From JAJECS01 sp965198185 (GTDB lineage: Bacteria; Chloroflexota; UBA11872), in contig CBDAOU010000002.1 of NCBI GenBank assembly GCA_965198185.1, positions 1 to 64,000 on the forward strand: DNA of 64,000 bases, in the 5' to 3' direction. Within the stretch, counting starts at the first letter, position 1, and each line of letters starts with the position of its first letter. The notes under the pieces were generated by a model, which ran no database searches, was not told where the DNA came from, and worked only from the letters and a program-made list of their open reading frames with translations. Shown here piece after piece: positions 1-8,369 of the stretch. The translations under genes and the position numbers were made by a program.

Positions 1-508
1 GCTGCTCTTCGTCACACCCATCCTCCGGGAGCTATTTCCGCAGACGCAGGTCTTCAACGTGCTCAGCGCGGGAATTGTCATGGGCTTCATGATCCTGCCG
101 ATGATGGCGTCCATCAGCGAGGACGCGCTGCGGGTCGTCCCGCGCGCCTTGCGCGAAGGGGCGTACGCGCTCGGCGCTACGAAGTTCCAGGTGACGGTCC
201 GCGTGGTGGTGCCGGGGGCGCTTTCGGGAATTCTGGCCGCGGTCATCCTGTCCGTGTCGCGAGCCATCGGCGAGACCATGATCGTGTCCATCGCCGCCGG
301 GCAGCAGCCGAAGGTCGGCTTCGATTTGCTGTCATCGATGGAGACGATGACGGCCTATATCGTGCAGGTGAGCCTGGGCGACACGCCGCAGGACACGATC
401 GAGTACCGGACGCTCTTTGCCGTGGGCACGCTGTTGTTCCTGATGACGTTCGTGATGAACATCCTGAGCGACTGGATCGTGCGCCGATACCGTGAGGTGT
501 ACCAGTGA
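1..508 (+). CDS. pstC: Phosphate ABC transporter permease PstC (3' part)
   Basis: C-terminal part of one of the two membrane subunits of the high-affinity phosphate importer PstSCAB. The open frame already runs at the left edge, from codon position 2, so the 5' end lies outside the window. About 168 residues are visible, with hydrophobic helices and the permease coupling-loop region (EGAYALGATKFQ, then AIGETM), which contacts the ATPase. The stop overlaps the pstA start as GTGA, indicating translational coupling. No periplasmic PstS is seen; it would be expected upstream. PstC rather than PstA is assigned from gene order and from the paralogous pstA that follows. Identification as a PstC/PstA-type permease is secure. 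Confidence 0.93.
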   Translation, partial: LLFVTPILRELFPQTQVFNVLSAGIVMGFMILPMMASISEDALRVVPRALREGAYALGATKFQVTVRVVVPGALSGILAAVILSVSRAIGETMIVSIAAGQQPKVGFDLLSSMETMTAYIVQVSLGDTPQDTIEYRTLFAVGTLLFLMTFVMNILSDWIVRRYREVYQ

Positions 509-1386
509 CACAGGATGCGGCGACGCGCTGGCGTCCACGTATCCGGCAGCGGAATGCCATCGGGCGCGGCTTCGCCGCGCTGACCATCGTGTCCACTCTG
601 CTTGGCATCGCCGTGCTCGTGGCGCTGCTGGTTGATGTCTTCAGTGATGGCGCGGCGCAAGTCGACGGTCACTTCCTGACGAGCTACCCGTCGCGATTCC
701 CCGAGGAGGCCGGCCTGCGCTCCGCCCTCCTGGGCACGCTGTGGTTGATGGTGCTGACAGCCCTGATCGCCTTCCCGCTCGGCGTCGGCGCGGCAATCTA
801 CCTTGAGGAATACGCGCCCGATACCTGGCTCACCCGGTTCATCCAGCTCAACATTGCCAACTTGGCTGGAGTGCCGTCGGTCGTCTACGGCTTGCTTGGC
901 CTGGGGCTTTTCGTTCGCTGGTTCGCGCTGGGCCGCAGTCTCCTCGCCGGAGCCATGACCATGGCGCTCTTGATCCTGCCGCTCATCATCGTCGCGTCGC
1001 GCGAAGCGATTCGCGCCGTTCCCGATGGTCAACGTGAAGCGTCCTACGCTCTTGGCGCCACCAGGTGGCAGACCGTCTTTCGGACCGTGCTTCCAGCGGC
1101 CGGCGGAGGGATACTCACCGGAACGATTCTGGCGTTGGCGCGGGCGATTGGTGAGACTGCTCCCCTGATCACGATTGGAGCGTTGACCTACATCGCGTTT
1201 GATCCGACCGGGCCAATGGACCTGTTCACCGTTCTCCCAATCCAGATTTTCAACTGGGTTTCGTTGCCGCAGGAAGGGTTTAGCGACCTGGCCGCCGGAG
1301 GCATCGTGATTCTGCTCATTGTCCTGTTGCTCGCCAACTCGATCGCGCTCTTCGTCCGATTCCGATTGCAGCGGAGGTTTGACTGA
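505..1386 (+). CDS. pstA: Phosphate ABC transporter permease PstA
   Basis: Second inner-membrane permease of the phosphate importer, 293 aa, a normal length for PstA. The sequence shows an N-terminal helix near residues 22-44, a periplasmic stretch, and several further helices. The conserved coupling loop (REASYALGATRWQ) is followed by ARAIGETAPL, characteristic of this family. The GTG start lies inside the pstC stop (GTGA) and the TGA stop shares one base with the pstB ATG (TGATG), so the three transporter genes are translated as a coupled unit. Substrate assignment rests on the pstB-phoU context and the family motifs. Confidence 0.95.
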   Translation: MTQDAATRWRPRIRQRNAIGRGFAALTIVSTLLGIAVLVALLVDVFSDGAAQVDGHFLTSYPSRFPEEAGLRSALLGTLWLMVLTALIAFPLGVGAAIYLEEYAPDTWLTRFIQLNIANLAGVPSVVYGLLGLGLFVRWFALGRSLLAGAMTMALLILPLIIVASREAIRAVPDGQREASYALGATRWQTVFRTVLPAAGGGILTGTILALARAIGETAPLITIGALTYIAFDPTGPMDLFTVLPIQIFNWVSLPQEGFSDLAAGGIVILLIVLLLANSIALFVRFRLQRRFD

Positions 1387-2237
1387 TGGAGGCCAGGACA
1401 ACGGGAACCCGTAGACCCGATGTCGAGTTAGCGCCATCGGCCAACGACTCTGCTACCGCGAACGGCCCCGCCAAGCCCGATGCTCTGGTCACCGAGGACC
1501 TGAAGTTCTGGTACGGAAGCATGCTCGCGCTGTCGGGCATCTCGCTCAACATCCCACAGCATGAGGTGATGGCCATCATTGGACCGTCCGGGTGTGGCAA
1601 GAGCACCTATCTGCGCTGCCTGAACCGCATGAACGACCTCATTCCGAGCGCGCGTGTCGCAGGGCGTGTCATCTTCGATGGCGTGAACATCTATGCGCGC
1701 AATGTCGACGCGGTGCAGATGCGACGTCGCATCGGCATGGTCTTCCAGAAGCCGAATCCATTCCCCAAGTCCATCTACGACAACGTCGCCTACGGGCCCA
1801 AGGTCAATGGCTACCGCGGCTCGATGGACGATCTCGTCGAGCACTCGCTGCGGCAGGCGGCGCTCTGGGATGAGGTCAAGGACGATCTCAAGAAGAGCGG
1901 CCTCGATCTGTCCGGCGGTCAGCAGCAGCGGCTCTGCATTGCTCGGGCGCTCGCGGTAGAGCCGGATGTGATCCTCATGGACGAGCCGTGCTCGGCCCTC
2001 GACCCGATCGCAACGACCCGCATCGAGGACCTGATCCGCGAGCTGCGCGAGCGCTACACGATCGTGATCGTCACCCACAACATGCAGCAGGCGGCCCGTG
2101 TCTCCGATCGCACCGCGTTCTTCTTGCTCGACGAGGACGGCGCCGGCTCGCTTGTCGAGGTCGACGAGACCCAACGGCTCTTCACCACACCGTCCGACCA
2201 GCGCACCGAGGACTACATCACCGGCCGCTTTGGCTAG
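1386..2237 (+). CDS. pstB: Phosphate ABC transporter ATP-binding protein PstB
   Basis: ATPase that powers phosphate import; cytoplasmic, docks on PstC/PstA. The 283-aa protein has Walker A (GPSGCGKST, residues 66-74), the ABC signature LSGGQ (175-179), Walker B ending in DE (around 195-200) and the switch His at 231. The Walker A neighbourhood and the EKPNPFP-like QKPNPFPKSIYDN segment are typical of PstB. About 35 low-complexity residues precede the usual PstB start, so translation could begin slightly later. It overlaps pstA by one base and is followed 14 nt later by phoU. Confidence 0.97.
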   Translation: MEARTTGTRRPDVELAPSANDSATANGPAKPDALVTEDLKFWYGSMLALSGISLNIPQHEVMAIIGPSGCGKSTYLRCLNRMNDLIPSARVAGRVIFDGVNIYARNVDAVQMRRRIGMVFQKPNPFPKSIYDNVAYGPKVNGYRGSMDDLVEHSLRQAALWDEVKDDLKKSGLDLSGGQQQRLCIARALAVEPDVILMDEPCSALDPIATTRIEDLIRELRERYTIVIVTHNMQQAARVSDRTAFFLLDEDGAGSLVEVDETQRLFTTPSDQRTEDYITGRFG

Positions 2238-2251
2238 GGAGGAAGGCGCTT

Positions 2252-2986
2252 ATGCCGCGCAATGAATACGTCCAGCGTCTCGATGAACTCCAGGACGAGA
2301 TGCTGCTCATTGGGTCGATGGTCGACAAGGCGGTCCAGCGCGCGTTGACGGCGCTCAAGTCTCGCGACACCGCGATCGCCCAAGCGGTGATTGATGCGGA
2401 CGATGAGATCGACGCGCGTCAGATCCAGCTCGAAGAGCAAGCCATCGACATCATGGCCACCCAGCAACCGATGGCCAGCGATCTGCGCCAGCTCGTCACC
2501 GTCCTCCACGTGGCTGATGAGCTGGAGCGCATCGGCGACTACGCGGAAGGCATCGCCAAGATCACGCTGCTCATGGGCGAGCAGCCGCCCATTAAGCCTC
2601 TGATCGATATCCCGCGAATGGCGGACATCGCCCGCGAGATGCTCCGGGCCAGCCTCGACGCACTTGTGGCGCGCGATATTGAAGCCGCGTCGTCGGTGTG
2701 GCAGCGGGACGACGAGGTCGACGATCTGTACGAGCAGGTCTATCGCGAGCTCGTCACCTACATGATCGAGGACCCGAAGAAGATCGAGCGGGCGACCTAC
2801 CTGATTTGGGTCGCCCACAACCTCGAGCGCATTGCCGACCGCGCCACGAACATCGCCGAGCGCGTGATCTTCGTCAGCACGGGCCAAATCCCGACGCGCG
2901 AGGAGTGGTGGGACAAGCGCCTCACCGAGCGCAGCAACGGGACCAGCGACAGCGGCGACGGCAAGTCTCCGCCGGTTGGGGTCTAA
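2252..2986 (+). CDS. phoU: Phosphate signalling protein PhoU
   Basis: Cytoplasmic regulator linking Pst transport activity to the phosphate two-component system and limiting phosphate uptake. The 244-aa product is all-helical with two tandem PhoU repeats; each carries the metal-contacting E/D-rich pattern (ATQQPMASDLRQLV in the first, IWVAHNLERIADRATNI in the second). The start was set at the ATG at 2252 because a strong Shine-Dalgarno (GGGAGGAAGG) precedes it and the upstream reading frame is only a shadow of pstB. It closes the pst operon. No PhoB/PhoR pair is visible in the window. Confidence 0.95.
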   Translation: MPRNEYVQRLDELQDEMLLIGSMVDKAVQRALTALKSRDTAIAQAVIDADDEIDARQIQLEEQAIDIMATQQPMASDLRQLVTVLHVADELERIGDYAEGIAKITLLMGEQPPIKPLIDIPRMADIAREMLRASLDALVARDIEAASSVWQRDDEVDDLYEQVYRELVTYMIEDPKKIERATYLIWVAHNLERIADRATNIAERVIFVSTGQIPTREEWWDKRLTERSNGTSDSGDGKSPPVGV

Positions 2987-3001
2987 CAGCGGCGCGTCTG
3001 G

Positions 3002-3172
3002 ATGGATGCCCGGCGGGTGCTGTTCGTCTGCCGGCGCAACGCCGGCCGCAGTCAGATGGCGGCAGCCTTCACCGCGCACCATGGCCGAGGCGCGTCCGAT
3101 TCGAGATGGCATCGAACACAACGTCCGAGCGCTGCTTGCCGAGTTGGGAGTCCAGCCCGATCCGATGCCTAG
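3002..3172 (+). pseudogene. Truncated arsenate reductase / LMW phosphatase fragment
   Basis: A 56-codon ORF whose first half is a clear low-molecular-weight protein tyrosine phosphatase/ArsC N-terminus: beta strand RRVLFVC, then the P-loop C-x5-R-S (CRRNAGRS, residues 10-17) and QMAAAF. After about residue 30 similarity stops. A short stretch resembling a later helix (NVRALLAELGV) appears in a different frame up to 3176. The rest of the roughly 130-aa domain, including the acid loop, is absent, so catalysis is unlikely. ArsC-like genes often follow phoU in pst operons, so this looks like the decayed last gene of this operon. Confidence 0.6.
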
Positions 3173-3242
3173 CTGACCGGAGCCGCTGGCTCTAGGCTGA
3201 TACGCAATGGTTCGAAAGCACGCGCGCTGGCGCAGCCCCTAT

Positions 3243-3297
3243 CCGTCATTCCCGCGAAGAGCCGGCCCCGTACTTGATACGGGGCGGGAATCCAGGC
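3243..3297. repeat. Palindromic intergenic repeat (CCGTCATTCCCGC type)
   Basis: Begins CCGTCATTCCCGC and ends GCGGGAATCCAGG, with an inner stem CCCCGTA...TACGGGG. The same outer arms recur at 7256 and 47924, always between genes, so this is a dispersed REP-like element. The function is unknown; it could fold at the end of the phoU-side transcript. Confidence 0.7.
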
Positions 3298-3340
3298 CCA
3301 ACCATCCACGCGTGCATAACTCGCGTACGTCCAAATCACC

Positions 3341-4561
3341 ATGACAACGGTTCTCTGGCTAGGCGCGGCGCTCGCCGTTACGGCCGCGGGCGCGTGGCTC
3401 ATGCTGCTCCCGGCACGCGGCGGCTTCTGGCGTACCGACGTTCGCCTCCCGCCAATCGATCCCGCCGCCCAGCCGTTCGAGTGGCCGTCCCTGGCGATCG
3501 TCGTACCGGCGCGCAACGAGAGCGACGTGCTGCCCCACACGCTGCCGACATTGCTCACGCAGGACTACCCCGGACCGCTGCACGTCTATCTGGTTGACGA
3601 CGAAAGCGACGACGCCACCGCAGACATTGCCCGCGCCATCGCGGCCGGCGTCCGCGCCGACGACAGCCTGACAGTCTTGCGCAACGAGTCCCGGCCGCCC
3701 GGATGGATGGGAAAGACCTGGGCCATGCACGCCGGCGTGAACGCGGCCTCTGCCGGCAACCCGGACTATGTCCTCCTCACCGATGCCGACATTCGGCACC
3801 CATCGGATTCGGCTAGCACCCTGGTAGCGACCGCCATGCAACACGACCTGGACCTGGTTTCGCAGATGGCGATGCTCCGCGTCGAGTCCCTTTGGGACCA
3901 CCTGCTCATACCGGCGTTCGTCATGTTCTTCGGCATGGTCTATCCCTTCCGCTGGTCGAACGACCCCAAGCACCGCACCGCGGCTGCCGCGGGCGGCTGC
4001 CAGCTCGTCCGGGCCGGCGCCCTAGCCCGCGGCGGAGGCATCGAAGCGATTGCGGGCGCAGTCATCGACGACTGTGCGTTGGCCCGTCGCGTCAAGGATC
4101 ACGGTCGGCTGCACGGCGGCCGCACCTGGCTGGGACTCTCGCGCGAGGTGCGGAGCGTGCGTCGCTACCGCGGCCTGAGCGATATCTGGTCCATGATCAC
4201 GCGCTCGGCGTACGCCCAACTCGACTTCTCCGTCTGGCGCCTGGCCGGCACGGTGATCGGGCTGGTTCTGGTGTTCGTGTGGCCGACCGTCGCCCTAATC
4301 TTGGGCGCGGTTGCTCTGGCGGGCGGTGCGGCGATAGCCCCGGCGGCGCTGCTCCTGGCGTCGGGTTTCACTGCGTGTGCGTTGATGACCGCGTCGCAGG
4401 TTCCCATGTTGCGCTGGTATCGCACCCCAGGAATCATCGCGCTTGCGCTGCCCATCACCGCGGCCATCTACACGCTCATGACCCTCGATTCCGCGCGCCT
4501 GCACTGGTCCGGGAGAGGCGGGCGCTGGCGCGGGCGCCGGGTGGGCGGCGCTAGAATCTAG
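3341..4561 (+). CDS. hpnB: HpnB-like hopanoid-associated glycosyltransferase
   Basis: Family 2 glycosyltransferase of 406 aa resembling HpnB proteins found in hopanoid gene clusters. An N-terminal membrane helix is followed by a GT-A domain with VVPARNESDVLP, LVDDESDDAT, the metal-binding DADI (DxD-type) motif, and WMGKTWAMHAG. Conserved HpnB landmarks include YPFRWSNDP, AAAAGGCQLVR and IDDCALARRVK. Three to four hydrophobic helices close the protein, so it is membrane-bound with a cytoplasmic catalytic domain. No squalene-hopene cyclase is in the window, so involvement in hopanoid modification is inferred from family alone. It appears monocistronic. Confidence 0.85.
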   Translation: MTTVLWLGAALAVTAAGAWLMLLPARGGFWRTDVRLPPIDPAAQPFEWPSLAIVVPARNESDVLPHTLPTLLTQDYPGPLHVYLVDDESDDATADIARAIAAGVRADDSLTVLRNESRPPGWMGKTWAMHAGVNAASAGNPDYVLLTDADIRHPSDSASTLVATAMQHDLDLVSQMAMLRVESLWDHLLIPAFVMFFGMVYPFRWSNDPKHRTAAAAGGCQLVRAGALARGGGIEAIAGAVIDDCALARRVKDHGRLHGGRTWLGLSREVRSVRRYRGLSDIWSMITRSAYAQLDFSVWRLAGTVIGLVLVFVWPTVALILGAVALAGGAAIAPAALLLASGFTACALMTASQVPMLRWYRTPGIIALALPITAAIYTLMTLDSARLHWSGRGGRWRGRRVGGARI

Positions 4562-4584
4562 AGCCCGACGCCGGAAGGATTCGC

Positions 4585-5415
4585 ATCGTCAAGCTCGGCT
4601 ACAGCACCTGGGGCATGGCTAACGTCCCCATCGAAGACGCCGTGCCGCGCCTGGCGCGAATCGGCTACACCGGCCTTGAGCTCACCATCCTGCCGGGCTA
4701 CACCACGGCCCTGGAGGGGCTGGACGCCGCCGCCCGCAGGCGGATCCCAGCCTTGCTGCGTGAGCACGGACTGACGCTCACGGCGCTCGCCGCGCACTCC
4801 CGGCTCTTGGACCCGCCGGAGTACATGGCCAGCATCACGCGTCTGCGTGATGCGGTGCATCTGGCCGCCGCGCTCAACCCGGACGATCCGCCGCCGATCA
4901 ATACGCTGCCCGGCGGCGCCCCGGGCGAGTGGGATGCCGTGCGTCATCGCGTGGTTGATGAGTACGCGCGGCTTGGGGAATACGCCGCACCCCACGGCGT
5001 GTCGCTGGCGATCGAGCCGCACGTCGGCGCGGCCCTCAGCACGCCGGCGCAGGCCGTGTGGCTCATCGAGCAGATCGGATTGCCCACGGTGGGCCTCAAC
5101 CTCGACTACAGCCACTTCCAGGCCATTGGCATGAGCGTGGCCGAGTCCGTGCCTCCGCTGGCGCCGCATGCGCTGCATACGCATATCAAGGGCGTGAAGG
5201 GACGTTGGCCCGACCACGCCTTCGTCACGCCGGGCGAAGATGACTTCGATCACGCCACCTACCTCCGGACGATGCATGCATGCGGGTATCGCGGCTATGA
5301 GACCGTCGAGATCTCGAAGATGGTCGTGGGCCGCGCCGGCTATGAGCCCTTCGCGCACGCGCAGCTTGCCTATGACACCCTTGCCGACGCCGCGCGGCGG
5401 GCCGGCATCGGCTAG
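4585..5415 (+). CDS. Sugar phosphate isomerase/epimerase (TIM barrel)
   Basis: Xylose-isomerase-like TIM-barrel protein of about 276 aa. The sequence shows strand 1 (KLGYSTWG), ELTILPG, the metal-binding Glu in LAIEPHVG, NLDYSHF, HTHIKGVKG and the final YETVEIS. The first ATG (4615) would delete strand 1, and no ATG, GTG or TTG lies in frame ahead of KLGYS. A GGAAGG ribosome binding site at 4573-4578 stands at normal spacing before an ATC at 4585, used here as start. The substrate is unknown; family members isomerise or epimerise keto-sugars or inosose-type compounds. Fold assignment is strong, start codon tentative. Confidence 0.8.
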   Translation: MVKLGYSTWGMANVPIEDAVPRLARIGYTGLELTILPGYTTALEGLDAAARRRIPALLREHGLTLTALAAHSRLLDPPEYMASITRLRDAVHLAAALNPDDPPPINTLPGGAPGEWDAVRHRVVDEYARLGEYAAPHGVSLAIEPHVGAALSTPAQAVWLIEQIGLPTVGLNLDYSHFQAIGMSVAESVPPLAPHALHTHIKGVKGRWPDHAFVTPGEDDFDHATYLRTMHACGYRGYETVEISKMVVGRAGYEPFAHAQLAYDTLADAARRAGIG

Positions 5416-5504
5416 CCGTTACGAAGGCCAGCACGGTCATCGCGAGGCAACGGCGCTAGAGCGGGCGGGATCGGGATGGTCTGGTCGCGGGTGAAACGGA
5501 GGGC

Positions 5505-6128
5505 TTGGTGGTAAGGGCCGCCCCAGTTGCTGCGATCGTGATCATGGCGCTCATGGTGGTGACGGTAGTCGCCCTGACCCTGCTCCCTACAGCCACTGGC
5601 CAGGCCTCGCCCACGGGACCGCCGCGCGTCACGCCCGAGGCCACTCCAGCGGCCGAATCGCCGGAGGCATCCGTTGTCCCGGTCGCGCCGGTCAAACCGT
5701 TTCCGGCAATCGAGCGCGCACCCATCGGCATGGGCGTGTCATTTGCCTTGCTGCTGTATCTGATCGATGCGGATGGTCTCCTGAGCGCCTTGGAGCCGGC
5801 GGTGACCCACCTGGACTACGTGGCCGGCCGCGCCGCGCATGGCGACGTCAGCGCGCTGCGAGTCATTGCCGCGGCGGGCGCCACCGGCGAGGTCTTCACG
5901 GAGGCCAACACCACCTTCATGGAGTTTCGACTGCCCCGGAGCGGGGTGTTCTACAACCGCTGGCTGCGCGACCTGCTGGCCGAGGGCCGCGATGTCCAGG
6001 TCGCGCTGATCGAGCGCCAGTTGACCGATGGTTTCGACGAAGCGCCGACGGACGATACCTATACCGATCTGGCCGCCATGTTCCGGACGGCCGCCCGCTT
6101 TCGCAACGACTTGGCCTCGCGGCCCTAA
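5505..6128 (+). CDS. Hypothetical membrane-anchored or exported protein
   Basis: Unrecognised 207-aa protein. Residues 5-30 form a hydrophobic signal/anchor, followed by a Pro/Thr/Ala-rich linker (about 32-70) and a second hydrophobic segment near 76-90 (GVSFALLLYLIDADGLL). The C-terminal half is mixed polar with no motif I recognise. The TTG start was chosen because GGAGGG lies directly upstream at good spacing; GTG follows as the next codon. It sits between unrelated genes on the same strand, so it is probably its own unit. Likely tethered outside the membrane, function unknown. Confidence 0.65.
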   Translation: MVVRAAPVAAIVIMALMVVTVVALTLLPTATGQASPTGPPRVTPEATPAAESPEASVVPVAPVKPFPAIERAPIGMGVSFALLLYLIDADGLLSALEPAVTHLDYVAGRAAHGDVSALRVIAAAGATGEVFTEANTTFMEFRLPRSGVFYNRWLRDLLAEGRDVQVALIERQLTDGFDEAPTDDTYTDLAAMFRTAARFRNDLASRP

Positions 6129-6196
6129 CCGCCTGCTCGCGTAGACGGCCGCACCGTGGTTTCATACCGCAGAGTTTCAGCGCGCGAGACACCGAT

Positions 6197-7180
6197 ATGA
6201 AGCGAGCGGCCAAACCCGAAGGCAAGTTCAACGTCGTCATTGAAGACGTGCCCATTCCCGAGCCGGGACCGGCACAGGTGCGAATCAAGTCGGTCACCAG
6301 CCTTATCAGCCGCGGCTCGGAGATTGGCGCGCGCTATACCCGTGAGCACGCGGTCGATCCGGAATCCATGGGCTACTCGCTCGCCGGAGTGGTGGATGCG
6401 GTCGGCGCCGAGGTCACGCACCTGCGGCCCGGCGACCGCGTCGTGTCACTGGCGCCCCACGCCGAGTACGTCGTGCGGGACGCCGTGTATGCCAGGCCCG
6501 ACGCGCAGAATCAGGTCTACCCGATCGCCGACGGGGTGAGCTTCGAGCAGGCGACCTACTGGCCGCTGCTGGCCGGGGGCGTGACTTGGGTGGACATCGA
6601 GGAGTTGGCCCGCGATGACCTCGTCGTCGTCGTCGGCCAAGGGCTCGTCGGCAGCCTGATCATGCAGGTGCAGAAGCTCAACGGCACCGGCACGATCGTG
6701 GCCATCGACACGTTGGACCTGCGCTGCGAGATGGCCGCCAAGCTGGGCGCCGACATCGTGATCAACGCGGCCAAGGAGGACGCGGTGGCGGCCGTGCAGC
6801 GCCTGACGAACGGCGTCGGGGCAGACACCGTGGTCTATGCCGTGGGCGGCTCGGCCGGGCCGAAGGCGTTTGGGCCGGCGATGGACATGGTCGCGCGCGG
6901 CGGCACGCTGCATCTGGTCGGACTCTACGAGGACCAGCCGCTGCCGTTGACCTCGGGCGCGGCACAGGGGCGTCGCATCATCGGCGGCTACTACCGGCGC
7001 GGCCCCGACGCGGCGTCGGCCCGTCGCGGCATGGACCTCCTGGAATCCGGGCAAGTCGCTCCCGAGCGCATGACGACCCATCGCTACCCGTTCCTGGAGG
7101 CCGCCGACGCATTCGATCTCCTCTACAACCGAATCGGCGAGACCCTGGGCGTGGTGTTGGAGTTCGACTACAGGGGCTAG
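6197..7180 (+). CDS. Zinc-binding-type medium-chain dehydrogenase
   Basis: MDR superfamily oxidoreductase, 327 aa. The GroES-like N-terminal domain has PGPAQVRIKSVTS, GYSLAGVVDAVG and LRPGDRV. The Rossmann domain has a nucleotide-binding loop (VVGQGLVGSLIMQ) and a second-strand Asp (AIDTLD) suggesting NAD(H) preference. The four-cysteine structural zinc lobe of classical alcohol dehydrogenases is missing, and the usual catalytic Cys is replaced in SLISRGSE, resembling sugar-derivative or bacteriochlorophyllide-type members. The substrate is not predictable. Neighbours give no pathway clue. Confidence 0.82.
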   Translation: MKRAAKPEGKFNVVIEDVPIPEPGPAQVRIKSVTSLISRGSEIGARYTREHAVDPESMGYSLAGVVDAVGAEVTHLRPGDRVVSLAPHAEYVVRDAVYARPDAQNQVYPIADGVSFEQATYWPLLAGGVTWVDIEELARDDLVVVVGQGLVGSLIMQVQKLNGTGTIVAIDTLDLRCEMAAKLGADIVINAAKEDAVAAVQRLTNGVGADTVVYAVGGSAGPKAFGPAMDMVARGGTLHLVGLYEDQPLPLTSGAAQGRRIIGGYYRRGPDAASARRGMDLLESGQVAPERMTTHRYPFLEAADAFDLLYNRIGETLGVVLEFDYRG

Positions 7181-7255
7181 TTTCGACGCAGGCCGACGAT
7201 GGACCGGCGGGCTCGACCAGCGGCGTCCCGCACCAGTGGGGCGTTGCCCATCCCT

Positions 7256-7288
7256 CCGTCATTCCGGCGGAAGCCGGAATCCAGGCCC
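7256..7288. repeat. Palindromic intergenic repeat, second copy
   Basis: CCGTCATTCCGGC-GGAA-GCCGGAATCCAGG forms a near-perfect inverted repeat and matches the arms of the elements at 3243 and 47924. It lies between the dehydrogenase and the next membrane protein. Confidence 0.75.
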
Positions 7289-7406
7289 GCCCAACCTGGA
7301 GTCGCGCAGGTTCTTCCGGCACACCCTTTGGCCTGAGGGGGTTGTGCATACGTCTGCGTAGACTGTGGCAACCCAGCGCTCTCGACCAGGCATGTGGAGG
7401 CCGGCC

Positions 7407-7907
7407 ATGATGACGCTGCGCCAGCAAGCAAAGTCCATTTCGCCGGAGCTGTGGCGTGCCGTGGGCGTGGGACTTGCCGTGGCCGTCCTGTTCTTCGTCG
7501 TCGTCGGACTCGTCACCGGCGCCATCGACACGCCGGCCCTCGAGCGCCAAACGCAGTTGCTGGCCATCGACTACCCGATCTGGGTGGTTAACGCGGTCCT
7601 GCTGGGCGCGCTGTCGGGGCTGAGCGTCTATGCCCAGTCGCGCCGTATTACGCAGAGCGGCACGGCCATCTTCAGCGGTGGCTTCCTGGCGGCGTTCGCC
7701 GTGTCCTGTCCGCTCTGCAACGGCCTGCTGGTGGCCGCCTTCGGCACCGCCGGCGTGCTCAACGTCATCGAGCCGGCGCGACCGTTCATCAATGTCGCCA
7801 CCATGCTCATCCTCACCGCGCTGCTCATCCGACGCTGGCGCGCATATCGCGCCGACTGCGCCAGTTGCGAAGCGGCGGCGCTGTCAGGCGCGGGGACCCC
7901 CGGGTAG
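7407..7907 (+). CDS. Small integral membrane protein with CPLCN motif
   Basis: About 166 aa with four predicted membrane segments. A Cys pair in a membrane-proximal CPLC motif (in AVSCPLCNGLL) is followed by FGTAGVLN, and a second CxxC (CASC) lies near the C-terminus. The arrangement is typical of small uncharacterised proteins that may bind metal or exchange thiols. The ATG at 7407 is preferred because GGAGG lies just upstream; the frame is open further 5' to a GTG at 7365. No partner gene is evident. Real gene, function unknown. Confidence 0.7.
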   Translation: MMTLRQQAKSISPELWRAVGVGLAVAVLFFVVVGLVTGAIDTPALERQTQLLAIDYPIWVVNAVLLGALSGLSVYAQSRRITQSGTAIFSGGFLAAFAVSCPLCNGLLVAAFGTAGVLNVIEPARPFINVATMLILTALLIRRWRAYRADCASCEAAALSGAGTPG

Positions 7908-7940
7908 GGCCAATCCCCGCCGCGTCCGCAGCTACTCCGA

Positions 7941-8246
7941 TCAGGGCTCGTAGCCCAAGTCTTTCAGACGCTGCCGCGCGAGCTTCAACTCGTCAACGCT
8001 GAACAGGGGTTTCCATCGCTCCTGCAACATCAGGGATTCCACGGACATATGGAGTCGCTCTCGTTGGCAGAGTTCGGTTAACCCCGATCGAACCGGAGAA
8101 ACGTCGAGCAGTTGCTTTGCCGCAAAAACCCCACCATGTCTGCGAATCGCTTGCAAGAGGAACATTGGAAAGCTGTGGGACTTGAAATCGGCATAGACGT
8201 TGTTCTCTATTGCTCGATGGAATTCGCCCTCAAGCCTGGTGGTCAT
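7941..8246 (-). CDS. Small hypothetical helical protein (101 aa)
   Basis: Polar, predominantly helical protein with a conserved-looking core (FLLQAIRRHGGVFAAKQLL, then GLTELCQR and SVESLML) and a C-terminal KLARQRLKDLGY. Short stand-alone proteins with this pattern occur widely in bacteria without known function; I recognise the pattern, not a role. The winged-helix-like spacing could mean DNA binding, which is inference only. It stands alone on the minus strand between a membrane protein and a GNAT gene. Confidence 0.65.
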   Translation of the reverse strand: MTTRLEGEFHRAIENNVYADFKSHSFPMFLLQAIRRHGGVFAAKQLLDVSPVRSGLTELCQRERLHMSVESLMLQERWKPLFSVDELKLARQRLKDLGYEP

Positions 8247-8369
8247 TAATCGGCTATCTCACAATGCCCGACAGCCTGGAAAGCATACTCACGTCGGGCT
8301 GCACGCTGCGCGCAGCGCGGGCCACCGAATGCGTTTCGCGTGCAGGGCCGCCCCTCGAGGGCGCCGGTG

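Noticed and set aside
1988..2986. A 332-aa reading frame covering phoU with a long N-terminal extension
   Set aside because: The first 88 codons are the shadow of pstB; phoU starts at 2252 behind a strong ribosome binding site.
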